Shown piece after piece: positions 1-5,796 of a DNA stretch of 6,147 bases. Every line of letters starts with the position of its first letter. Position 1 is the first letter of the stretch. Source of the DNA: an uncultured Mucilaginibacter sp. (GTDB lineage: Bacteria; Bacteroidota; Bacteroidia; Sphingobacteriales; Sphingobacteriaceae); contig CAMLFI010000167.1 of the NCBI GenBank assembly GCA_946479225.1, positions 1-6,147 of the forward strand, read 5' to 3'. The notes beneath the pieces are model-generated. The model was not told where the DNA came from. It saw only the letters and a program-made list of their open reading frames with translations, and ran no database searches. The translations under genes and the position numbers were made by a program.

Positions 1-672
1 CAAGCACAGCGCCGAATGGGCACTAATGCCGATGGTAATATACTTGGTGGCAGTACGGCGGGTAGCGGCGGCGCTTATCTTAGTAACAATAACTGGGGAT
101 TAACAATAAATGGGGGATATGAAACACCATTGGATGAATTGAAAGATTCTTACCGGGCAGCGCCCACCTTCGGGCTCTCGATATTTAGAAGATACAAGCA
201 CTTTAACTTTTCTTTAACCGCAGATTACCGCAATTTTCAACCCAAAGAGCGCACATCTACTTATGAAGCAGAATTTAATGGGCAGCCCTTCACAGGAACG
301 CAAACCTTAAGCGATTTCAGAGGAATAGGGGCATATTTGGGCGTTTCATACGAAGTTTTGATAACACCTTCGGCCAGTTTTTATTTTGGGCTGAACGGCG
401 GTTATATACTTTCCAGTTTTAGTGTAACTTCAAGTAATCCTTTTATTGATCTTGATATCTCAGCCAGTTCCAATATTCCTTACCTGGGTCCTAAGTTGGG
501 TGTAAATTTTGCTCTAACAAATACTTTAAATATTGGGGTCGAGGCGCGCTACAGCACCAACATTCTTCAAGCTACAAATAACGGAGTGACAGACGAGGGC
601 GCAGACTTTACCATAAGTACTCAAGGGTATAGCTCTGCGGCGGGTAATATAACTTTAACTTATAGTTTTTAA
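1..672 (+). CDS. Outer-membrane beta-barrel protein, 5' truncated
   Basis: The frame is open from base 1, so the Met codon at 16 is probably internal and the true start lies left of the window. The visible lead Gln-Ala-Gln-Arg-Arg resembles the end of a signal peptide of the AQA|Q type common in Bacteroidota, which suggests that only the signal peptide is missing. About 223 residues remain. They consist of a Gly/Ser/Asn-rich start followed by alternating polar/hydrophobic strands rich in Tyr, Phe and Gly (for example FNFSLTADYRNF, FYFGLNGGYIL, LNIGVEARYS). The last residue is Phe in a TLTYSF end, the usual C-terminal signal for outer-membrane barrel insertion. Size and pattern fit a small, perhaps eight-stranded, OMP_b-brl-type porin-like barrel. 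No ligand or enzyme motif is visible, so its function is unknown. The cysteine-rich gene follows after 28 bp and may be co-transcribed. Confidence 0.8.
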   Translation, partial: QAQRRMGTNADGNILGGSTAGSGGAYLSNNNWGLTINGGYETPLDELKDSYRAAPTFGLSIFRRYKHFNFSLTADYRNFQPKERTSTYEAEFNGQPFTGTQTLSDFRGIGAYLGVSYEVLITPSASFYFGLNGGYILSSFSVTSSNPFIDLDISASSNIPYLGPKLGVNFALTNTLNIGVEARYSTNILQATNNGVTDEGADFTISTQGYSSAAGNITLTYSF

Positions 673-679
673 ATTGCAC

Positions 680-696
680 GGTAATTGTTAATTATC
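680..696 (+). other. Short AT-rich hairpin before the CWC gene
   Basis: The bases GGTAATT (680-686) and AATTATC (690-696) can pair over seven positions, one of them G-U, around a 3-base GTT loop. The hairpin fills most of the 28-bp gap between the barrel gene and the ATG at 701. It has no T-tract and few G-C pairs, so it is a poor terminator. It might affect translation of the next gene, or it may be chance in AT-rich DNA. Confidence 0.2.
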
Positions 697-700
697 GTAA

Positions 701-907
701 ATGACAAAGCATGAGATAATAGCCTGCGACCGTTGTGGCAAACGCATAGAGTGCAAAGCAAATTCTTATACCAAATGCCAATGCAGCAATGTGCAATTAA
801 CCCTAAACGAGGTGCAATACATCAGCGAGAATTTTGAGGGGTGTATGTGTGCTGATTGTTTGATGGCTTTGCAAGGGGAGTATAAGGAGGTGATGGGGAT
901 AAGATAA
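701..907 (+). CDS. Cysteine-rich CWC-type small protein
   Basis: This 68-residue protein has eight cysteines spaced C9-x2-C12-x5-C18-x7-C26-x-C28-x19-C48-x-C50-x2-C53. That layout, with RCGKRIECKA at the front and CMCADCL at the back, fits the Cys_rich_CWC family, which I recognise from memory. Two CxxC-like knuckles and two CxC pairs suggest binding of zinc or another metal, possibly two ions; this is inference. There is no signal peptide or membrane segment, so it should be cytoplasmic. The start is the ATG at 701, preceded by an A/T-rich leader. The gene ends in tandem stops, TAA at 905 and TAG at 908, and the next ORF begins 7 bp later, which suggests co-transcription. No biochemical role is established for the family as far as I know. 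Confidence 0.8.
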   Translation: MTKHEIIACDRCGKRIECKANSYTKCQCSNVQLTLNEVQYISENFEGCMCADCLMALQGEYKEVMGIR

Positions 908-914
908 TAGTTGT

Positions 915-1316
915 ATGTCTAAAATTTCCATACGTATATACTGCGAATTTGATCCCCACTATTCTGTAATAATAGAAGATGACAGCCGCGTTGCCTACGC
1001 TTATTTACTCGAAGGCGAAGATATCATTGGCGATGTCTGGCTGTATAACCAACAGGAGCCACCTGCAACCTCGTTTTGGCTGCCGGAAGATATGCCGTTT
1101 TTAAATCCGAAGGAATACTTGTCAAAGGATGTGGTTATAAAACCCATCGCAAGCGAAGACGAAATAAGATGCGAGTGGACTGAATCAAAAGATGATGGGA
1201 CAATAGAAGTTGGTATTTATATCCGCGATAAATTTATAGCATCTGTTGCAGTTGGTTCCAAACCGGGCTGGTCTGTGCTGGTAGTTAAGGATGGCCCACT
1301 GGCTTATGTGTATTAA
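915..1316 (+). CDS. Hypothetical 133-aa protein, cytoplasmic
   Basis: I do not recognise a named family. The protein is acidic and rich in aromatic residues (Tyr, Trp). It has alternating hydrophobic/polar stretches such as KISIRIYC, SVIIED, WSVLVVKDG and a PLAYVY end, which suggests a mostly beta, soluble fold. No signal peptide, transmembrane segment, catalytic motif or cysteine cluster is visible. The ATG at 915 is the only reasonable start, because an in-frame stop lies at 900-902 and no start codon falls between. It follows the cysteine-rich gene by 7 bp, so the two are probably co-transcribed and perhaps translationally coupled. It converges on dnaA, and no rightward terminator is seen after its TAA. 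The ORF length, tight spacing and protein-like composition argue that it is real. Confidence 0.65.
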   Translation: MSKISIRIYCEFDPHYSVIIEDDSRVAYAYLLEGEDIIGDVWLYNQQEPPATSFWLPEDMPFLNPKEYLSKDVVIKPIASEDEIRCEWTESKDDGTIEVGIYIRDKFIASVAVGSKPGWSVLVVKDGPLAYVY

Positions 1317-1350
1317 CATTAAGTCGATCTTCACGCAAAAAAAGGCTGCT

Positions 1351-1385
1351 AAATAAAAAAGCGTCCCGGTCACCCGCAACGCCTT
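1351..1385 (-). terminator. Intrinsic terminator of dnaA
   Basis: Read on the minus strand, AAGGCGTT (1385-1378) pairs with GACGCTTT (1365-1358) with two G-U pairs. A G-G mismatch follows, then CGG/CCG closing a GTGA loop of the GNRA type. Six Ts, an A and three more Ts come next (1360-1351). The hairpin begins 37 bases past the dnaA stop. Read on the plus strand it has no T-tract, so it should act on dnaA transcripts and not on the opposing 133-aa gene. Confidence 0.7.
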
Positions 1386-1389
1386 AAAT

Positions 1390-1417
1390 CCGAAATCGAA
1401 AATTCGAAATTCGATAT
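1390..1417. repeat. Degenerate 7-bp tandem repeat
   Basis: Four consecutive 7-mers, CCGAAAT, CGAAAAT, TCGAAAT and TCGATAT, fill the space between the dnaA stop and its terminator hairpin. The same stretch holds the inverted repeat ATCGAA (1395-1400) / TTCGAT (1410-1415). Runs of CGAAAT-like units in gaps are, from memory, common in Bacteroidota genomes. No function can be assigned from sequence. Confidence 0.45.
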
Positions 1418-1421
1418 CAGC

Positions 1422-2849
1422 CTAGCTCATTTTTAGCTTTTTCTGAATATCGGCTACATAACCTTTAAATTTCTTGTCTGTATCTATCAGGTCTTCTACA
1501 GTTTGACAGGCGTAGATAACAGTTGAGTGATCGCGGCCGCCAAAAAAGCTGCCTATTGATTTAAGCGAGCTTTTGGTATGCGCTTTAGCCAAATACATTG
1601 ATATTTGTCTTGCCTGTACAATTTCGCGTTTGCGGGTTTGTGATTTTACCATTTCAATAGGTACTTCAAAGTATTCGCAAACCAGGCTTTGTATGTACTC
1701 CATTGATATTTCTTTTGAAGAATTTTTTACAAAGTTCTTCAGCATTTGCTTAGCCAGGTTCAAATCTATTTCCTTGCGGTTAAGGGTTGATTGTGCCAGT
1801 AATGATACCATCGCGCCTTCCAACTCACGCACGTTATTATCAATGTTATGTGCTACGTATTCAATTACATCATCGCCCAGATCAATACCATCCTGATAAG
1901 TTTTGTTTTTAAGGATTGCCATACGAGTTTCCAGATCAGGTATCTGCAAATCAGCAGAAAGGCCCCATTTGAACCTTGACAGTAGGCGTTCCTCTAAACC
2001 AGCCAGGTCTTTAGGCGCTTTATCTGATGTAATGATCAGTTGCTTGCCTGATTGGTGCAGGTGGTTGAATATATGGAAAAAGAAGTCCTGTGTTTTTTCT
2101 TTACCGGCGAAGTTGTGCACGTCATCCATTATCAACACATCAATAGCCTGATAAAAGTTCACAAAATCATTAATATTATTGTGTTTAAGGGCATCAACAA
2201 ATTGCTGGGTAAACTTCTCGCACGATACATAAAGCACCAGTTTATCAGGCAGCGTTTGTTTAATTTGATTGCCTATAGCTTGCGCAAGGTGAGTTTTACC
2301 TAAACCTACGCCACCATAAATCATTAACGGATTAAATGATGTGCCACCCGGTTTGGCTGCCACGGCATAACCTGCCGAACGGGCCAAACGGTTGCAATCT
2401 CCCTCAACAAAATTTTCAAAGGTATATTGGCGATTAAGCTGCGGGTCTACATTCAGCTTTTTAAGCCCCGGTATAACAAACGGGTTTTTTATATCCTTAT
2501 TAATTGAAATGGGAATGGGCATAGACTGCTTTTTTGACTCGGCACCGTTACCGTTTGACGGCATATTTGTAGTATACGGTTTACTTGCCGAGGATTGTTC
2601 AACAACAATGTTATATTCCAAACGCCCGTCGTCACCCAATTGTTTTTTAATTGTTTTGCGCAGCAGGCCAACATAATGCTCCTCTAACCATTCGTAGAAG
2701 AACAGGCTGGGAACTTGTATCGTTAAAACACTTCCTTCCATCCTTAAAGCTTTGATCGGCTCAAACCAAGTTTTGAAGCTTTGGGCCGGTATATTGTCTT
2801 TTATGATTTGCAGGCAGCAATTCCAAACGTTAGTACAAGTTTTTTCCAT
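1422..2849 (-). CDS. dnaA: Chromosomal replication initiator DnaA
   Basis: DnaA is an AAA+ ATPase that binds DnaA boxes, melts the origin and recruits the helicase. At 475 residues it is full length. Domain I (about 1-85) holds W9 and the FKTWFEPI segment. A polar linker (about 86-138) follows. Domain III has Walker A GGVGLGKTH at 179-187 (K185), Walker B with D242-D243, sensor I ITSD at 273-276, the RLLSR box with R288 and R292 (matching E. coli R281 and the arginine finger R285), and sensor II NVRELEGA with R341. Domain IV has the DNA-binding R414 and GGRDHSTVIYACQ at 437-449, the DnaA signature. Position 245 after Walker B is His where many bacteria have Gln, and S442 replaces the E. coli Thr. 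The start is an ATG with an A/T-rich leader. No dnaN or other replication gene lies beside it, as is usual in Bacteroidota. Confidence 0.98.
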   Translation of the reverse strand: MEKTCTNVWNCCLQIIKDNIPAQSFKTWFEPIKALRMEGSVLTIQVPSLFFYEWLEEHYVGLLRKTIKKQLGDDGRLEYNIVVEQSSASKPYTTNMPSNGNGAESKKQSMPIPISINKDIKNPFVIPGLKKLNVDPQLNRQYTFENFVEGDCNRLARSAGYAVAAKPGGTSFNPLMIYGGVGLGKTHLAQAIGNQIKQTLPDKLVLYVSCEKFTQQFVDALKHNNINDFVNFYQAIDVLIMDDVHNFAGKEKTQDFFFHIFNHLHQSGKQLIITSDKAPKDLAGLEERLLSRFKWGLSADLQIPDLETRMAILKNKTYQDGIDLGDDVIEYVAHNIDNNVRELEGAMVSLLAQSTLNRKEIDLNLAKQMLKNFVKNSSKEISMEYIQSLVCEYFEVPIEMVKSQTRKREIVQARQISMYLAKAHTKSSLKSIGSFFGGRDHSTVIYACQTVEDLIDTDKKFKGYVADIQKKLKMS

Positions 2850-3193
2850 ATAAAATTTTAGTAAAATATTGAATTACAACCCTCAGCGATGCATTCTTTG
2901 GGTCTGCTACGGAACATCGAATATTCAGAAAAAAAGCGAATTAAAAAATTAAATTTTAACTTTTTATTGAAATAAATTTTGAAAAAATAACATGTTTTAT
3001 TGTTGATTTTTCATGACAAAGAAGTATATTTTTAGCACCAAAATCGTTAAATTGTGTGTTCTAACACGTTATAATGCGTTTGAGCGCTGTGCAGGCACTT
3101 TTTGAACTGCAACCAGCAATACTTTTAGAGATTCCGCACGCTTTTTCAGGAAGACAAAAAGCACTAAATACTTCTTTTAGGAATAACATTCAG
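2850..3193. other. dnaA upstream intergenic region with AT-rich block
   Basis: These 344 bp separate the dnaA start from the mutase stop, so they must hold the dnaA promoter and the mutase transcript end. Bases 2941-3000 contain only 5 G or C in 60, and AT-richness continues to about 3035. On either side composition returns to normal (about 2881-2930 and 3061-3193). I searched by eye for DnaA boxes (TTATnCACA and its complement) and found none within one mismatch, so an origin is not supported. I see no clear TAnnTTTG box facing dnaA; TAATTTTT and TATTTTTT on the minus strand are weak partial matches. No convincing terminator hairpin follows the mutase gene. Confidence 0.6.
3003..3032 (+). 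promoter_or_regulatory. Possible rightward Bacteroidota promoter
   Basis: A TTG at 3003-3005, a 19-bp spacer and TATATTTT at 3025-3032 match the TTG-N19-TAnnTTTG pattern of Bacteroidota SigA promoters except for the last G. Transcription would begin near 3039 and run toward the mutase 3' end. The only ORF in reach is a 48-codon one at 3074-3220. AT-rich DNA yields such matches by chance, so this is tentative. Confidence 0.22.
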
Positions 3194-3220
3194 TTAATAT
3201 TCGCCAAAAACCTCGCGTAG
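3074..3220 (+). CDS. Possible 48-aa ORF antisense to the mutase 3' end
   Basis: An ATG at 3074 opens 48 codons ending in TAG at 3218-3220. The product starts [20 protein letters not shown] and continues with a basic, Asn-rich second half. It overlaps the last 27 bases of the leftward mutase gene. The N-terminal part (about residues 3-20) could form an amphipathic or hydrophobic helix. Support is limited to a possible promoter about 40 bp upstream and the local return to normal GC content. I recognise no family. An ORF this short can easily arise by chance, so treat it as a candidate only. Confidence 0.15.
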   Translation: MRLSAVQALFELQPAILLEIPHAFSGRQKALNTSFRNNIQLIFAKNLA

Positions 3221-4741
3221 CGTTCCGGCAATTTCGCCAAGGGTGGCGTAGGCTTCAACTGCGGTCAAAATAAAGGGCATTAAGTTCTCACTACCCTCTG
3301 CTGCTTTTTTTAGTTGTGTTAACGATTTGTTAACCAGCGCATTATTTCTGGACTTTTTAAGCGTGGTGATTTTTTCGATCTGATCAAGCCTTATTTTATC
3401 GTCGACCTTAAAGGAAGCTTCGGCTTTTTCACCATCCTGCCCAAACTTGTTAACACCCACTATAATGCGCTCGCCACTTTCAATTTCCTTTTGATAGATA
3501 TATGCAGATGCCGCTATCTCCTGCTGAATATAGTCCTGTTCAATAGCTTTTACCGCGCCACCCATGGCCTCTATCTTATCTATATATATATAAGCGGCTT
3601 TTTCTAATTCATCAGTAAGTGCTTCTATAAAATAGGAGCCTGCCAGGGGGTCAACCGTATCTGTAGCTCCGGTTTCAAAAGCTATGATCTGCTGGGTGCG
3701 CAGCGCAATCTGCGCCGCTGCCTCGCTGGGCAGGCCAATAGCTTCGTCAAAACTGTTGGTGTGTAATGATTGGGTGCCGCCCAGCACGGCCGCCAATGCC
3801 TGTACAGTTACCCGGCTTATATTGTTCATGGGTTGCTGCGCGGTAAGTGTTGAGCCGCCGGTTTGCGTATGGAACCGTAACTTTTGTGCACCTGCATCCG
3901 TCGCGCGCATTTGTTTGGTAATGTTAGCCCACATGCGCCGCGCGGCCCGGAACTTGGCAATCTCCTCAAAGAAATTGTTATGGCAGTTAAAAAAGAAGGA
4001 AATCCTTTTGGCAAATACGTTAATATCCAACCCCCGACTGATGGCCGCATTTAAGTAAGCCTTGCCATTAGCCAGCGTAAACGCCAACTCCTGCACCGCA
4101 GTTGAACCCGCTTCGCGGATATGGTAGCCTGATATAGATATAGTGTTCCATTTTGGAAGTTCTTTGCTGCAATACTCAAATATGTCCGTTATCAGCCGCA
4201 TTGATGGAGCAGGTGGATATATATAGGTACCGCGCGCGGCATACTCTTTTAATATATCATTCTGTACCGTACCTGACAGCTGGTTCAGATCTGCCCCTTG
4301 CTTTTTTGCTAACGCGATGTACATAGCCAATAGCGTGGCGGCCGTTGCGTTGATGGTCATAGAGGTGGTGATGTCTGCCAGCTTAATGCCATCAAACAAA
4401 GCTTCCATATCTTTTAACGAATCAATTGCCACGCCCACTTTGCCTACCTCCCCTTCGGCCAGTTCATGGTCTGAATCGTAACCAATTTGTGTAGGTAGAT
4501 CAAACGCCACTGACAGGCCCATTGTGCCCTGACTTAATAGATAATGGTAGCGCTTGTTAGATTCCTCTGCCGTTGAAAAACCCGCGTATTGGCGCATAGT
4601 CCAGGGTTTGCCTCTGTACATGTCTTTTTGAATGCCGCGGGTGTAAGGGAATTTGCCGGGTAATTCATTCATCGCCGAGCGTTCGGTATAAACCTCCTTT
4701 ATCTCAATTCCCGATGTAGTTGTTACCTTTTTGGCCGGCAT
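3194..4741 (-). CDS. Methylmalonyl-CoA mutase catalytic subunit, no B12 domain
   Basis: The enzyme family interconverts (R)-methylmalonyl-CoA and succinyl-CoA with adenosylcobalamin. I place the start at the ATG at 4741 (MPAKKVTT; 515 aa), 4 bp after the upstream stop; the frame could be extended only from a TTG at 4762 that overlaps that gene. Counting from the ATG, the substrate barrel shows [15 protein letters not shown] with Y42, [11 protein letters not shown] with Q160 and R170, and ISGYH with H207. These match Y89, Q197, R207 and H244 of the Propionibacterium shermanii enzyme. Y and R at the carboxylate-binding positions favour methylmalonyl-CoA over isobutyryl- or 2-hydroxyisobutyryl-CoA. 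The protein ends at LREVFGEY, where the catalytic part normally ends, and lacks the roughly 130-residue cobalamin domain with DxHxxG. A separate B12-binding subunit must therefore exist elsewhere. It is the second gene of a two-gene unit. Confidence 0.92.
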   Translation of the reverse strand: MPAKKVTTTSGIEIKEVYTERSAMNELPGKFPYTRGIQKDMYRGKPWTMRQYAGFSTAEESNKRYHYLLSQGTMGLSVAFDLPTQIGYDSDHELAEGEVGKVGVAIDSLKDMEALFDGIKLADITTSMTINATAATLLAMYIALAKKQGADLNQLSGTVQNDILKEYAARGTYIYPPAPSMRLITDIFEYCSKELPKWNTISISGYHIREAGSTAVQELAFTLANGKAYLNAAISRGLDINVFAKRISFFFNCHNNFFEEIAKFRAARRMWANITKQMRATDAGAQKLRFHTQTGGSTLTAQQPMNNISRVTVQALAAVLGGTQSLHTNSFDEAIGLPSEAAAQIALRTQQIIAFETGATDTVDPLAGSYFIEALTDELEKAAYIYIDKIEAMGGAVKAIEQDYIQQEIAASAYIYQKEIESGERIIVGVNKFGQDGEKAEASFKVDDKIRLDQIEKITTLKKSRNNALVNKSLTQLKKAAEGSENLMPFILTAVEAYATLGEIAGTLREVFGEY

Positions 4742-4745
4742 AATG

Positions 4746-5276
4746 CTATAATATATTGTCAAGGTCCTTGCGGATGAGGCCGACTGCTATGTCATAAGGA
4801 TCGTTCTCTAACTGGCTTAGATGTGCTAAAATGATCCTGGCCAACTCCATGCCGCTGGCATTTTCGGGCAATGCCTTTGCGGCATTACTAACTATGTTTA
4901 GGGTATCATTTTTTAATTGCTTTATTACGCCCCAGGCACGTAAAGTCACATATATCTGTTGAGTAATGTTATGCTGATACTCATTACGCACCTCGTTTAC
5001 AACTAAAGCATGTAATTCCGACGCAGTATAATCGCCGGCCTTTAACCGGATAAGCATGTTAGCAGGATTTACGCGCTCAATAAATAATACCATACGCTCA
5101 TATGCTTGTAATCGCAAGGGTAGCGTTTGGCTGCTTATGTTTTTTTTTAACTCCAGCAATTGTATTGTGTCCTGTTTATCCAGGTAAGGCTTTATAAGAT
5201 AAAAAGCAATCCAAACAACACCAATACCGGCAACAGTATATTTTACTATATCTAATAAAAAAGGGTAAAGATCCAT
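4746..5276 (-). CDS. Membrane-anchored protein of unknown function, 176 aa
   Basis: The first 31 residues hold one hydrophobic segment (about 8-30, [18 protein letters not shown]) followed by Lys-Pro, as expected for an N-terminal anchor with the rest in the cytoplasm. The remainder is largely helical, with [20 protein letters not shown] at 52-71 as its most distinctive stretch. No enzyme motif or cysteine is seen. It resembles a conserved Bacteroidota protein that I associate, from memory and unverified, with DUF7935. Its TAG stop is 4 bp before the mutase ATG, so the two are almost certainly one transcript and may be translationally coupled. That suggests, without proving, a shared role such as membrane tethering or support of the mutase. 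The ATG at 5276 is the natural start. The leader of about 94 bp is shared with the divergent Fe-S carrier gene. Confidence 0.8.
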   Translation of the reverse strand: MDLYPFLLDIVKYTVAGIGVVWIAFYLIKPYLDKQDTIQLLELKKNISSQTLPLRLQAYERMVLFIERVNPANMLIRLKAGDYTASELHALVVNEVRNEYQHNITQQIYVTLRAWGVIKQLKNDTLNIVSNAAKALPENASGMELARIILAHLSQLENDPYDIAVGLIRKDLDNIL

Positions 5277-5342
5277 GCTGATGAAATATGTTAGGTGCAG
5301 GTCATAAAAAAGGCCGACTCAACAAAAATCCGCATTTTACCT

Positions 5343-5350
5343 TATATTTG
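5343..5350 (+). promoter_or_regulatory. Bacteroidota -7 box for the A-type carrier gene
   Basis: TATATTTG at 5343-5350 is a full match to the Bacteroidota TAnnTTTG element. It ends 20 bp before the ATG at 5371, giving a predicted start near 5357 and a leader of roughly 14 bases that is A-rich (TTAAAAATAAC). I see no good TTG or TTTG at the expected spacing near 5320, so the upstream element is weak or absent. No IscR- or Fur-like palindrome is evident. Confidence 0.5.
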
Positions 5351-5370
5351 TGTAGTTAATTAAAAATAAC

Positions 5371-5718
5371 ATGAGTGTAGCCGTTGAAGCAGCTCCGGTA
5401 ACGTTTACAACCGGCGCAGTAAAAGAATTACATAAATTAAAAGATCAGCAAGAAATAGGCGAGGATTTTGGCCTGCGCGTTGGTGTTGAAGGTGGCGGGT
5501 GCGCCGGCATGAACTACGTTTTAGGTTTCGACCAAAAAAAGGAAGGCGATAACGAGTATTTTATTGAAGGTATAAAGGTATTTATGCACAAAGCGCATGG
5601 CATGTATCTTGCAGGCATGCAAATAGATTTTCAGGATGGATTGAATGCCCGCGGATTTACCTTTAGCAACCCAAATGCTGCAAGTACCTGCGGCTGCGGA
5701 ACTTCGTTCGCTGTATAA
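5371..5718 (+). CDS. A-type iron-sulfur carrier (HesB/IscA/ErpA family)
   Basis: These proteins accept Fe-S clusters from the assembly machinery and hand them to apo-enzymes in the cytoplasm. At 115 residues the length is typical. The three cluster ligands are present: C44 in EGGGCAGMNY and C107 and C109 in STCGCGTSF. The family core LRVGVEGGGCAG and the FxFxNPNA stretch before the CGCG end are intact. Whether it is the IscA, SufA or ErpA equivalent cannot be decided from sequence alone, so no symbol is given. It is transcribed alone: divergent from the membrane-protein/mutase unit, with a TAnnTTTG promoter just upstream and a strong terminator 25 bp after its stop. It converges on ispH, whose [4Fe-4S] product is a plausible client. 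Confidence 0.95.
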   Translation: MSVAVEAAPVTFTTGAVKELHKLKDQQEIGEDFGLRVGVEGGGCAGMNYVLGFDQKKEGDNEYFIEGIKVFMHKAHGMYLAGMQIDFQDGLNARGFTFSNPNAASTCGCGTSFAV

Positions 5719-5743
5719 AGACATTATATCCACCTATATAAAC

Positions 5744-5779
5744 AAAAAGCGGCTTCGATATTTTCGAAGCCGCTTTTTT
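5744..5779. terminator. Bidirectional intrinsic terminator
   Basis: A perfect 15-bp stem pairs AAAAAGCGGCTTCGA (5744-5758) with its exact complement at 5764-5778 around the 5-base loop TATTT. The core is GC-rich. Six Ts (5774-5779) end it on the plus strand, and five Ts followed by GTTTATAT end it on the minus strand. It lies between the stops of the convergent A-type carrier gene (5718) and ispH (5797), so it can end both transcripts. Confidence 0.93.
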
Positions 5780-5796
5780 ATTGATAAATACTTTTA

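Noticed and set aside
1185..1379. Leftward ORF of 64 codons
   Set aside because: It lies opposite the 133-aa gene and runs through the dnaA terminator hairpin. Its product is low-quality, with no family resemblance.
1573..2676. Several rightward ORFs of 82-107 codons across dnaA
   Set aside because: They are antisense shadows of a highly conserved gene, with no promoter and unlikely Cys/Ser/Arg-rich products.
2886..2919. CGATG/CATCG inverted repeat upstream of dnaA as an operator or hairpin
   Set aside because: The arms are only 5 bp and more than 20 bases apart, which is expected by chance.
3089..3105. GTGC-AG-GCAC followed by five Ts as a rightward terminator
   Set aside because: The stem is only 4 bp with a 2-base loop, too small to fold stably.
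2850..3193. Chromosomal origin (oriC) beside dnaA
   Set aside because: The AT-rich block is suggestive, but no DnaA box within one mismatch of TTATnCACA was found on either strand. An origin is therefore not claimed.
3581..3592. (TA)6 dinucleotide run inside the mutase gene as a phase-variation switch
   Set aside because: It encodes a plausible Tyr-Ile-Tyr-Ile stretch in an intact frame and is short. Nothing suggests slippage regulation of this enzyme.
3684..4058. Rightward 124-codon ORF within the mutase
   Set aside because: It is antisense to the conserved catalytic barrel, Cys-, Ala- and Arg-rich, and best explained by GC-biased codons on the other strand.
5277..5370. Cobalamin riboswitch ahead of the mutase unit
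   Set aside because: The whole divergent gap is only 94 bp and shows no B12-box-like conserved core or long paired structure.
5521..5733. Leftward ORF of 70 codons
   Set aside because: It is a shadow of the A-type carrier gene, which has all three cluster cysteines in the sense frame.
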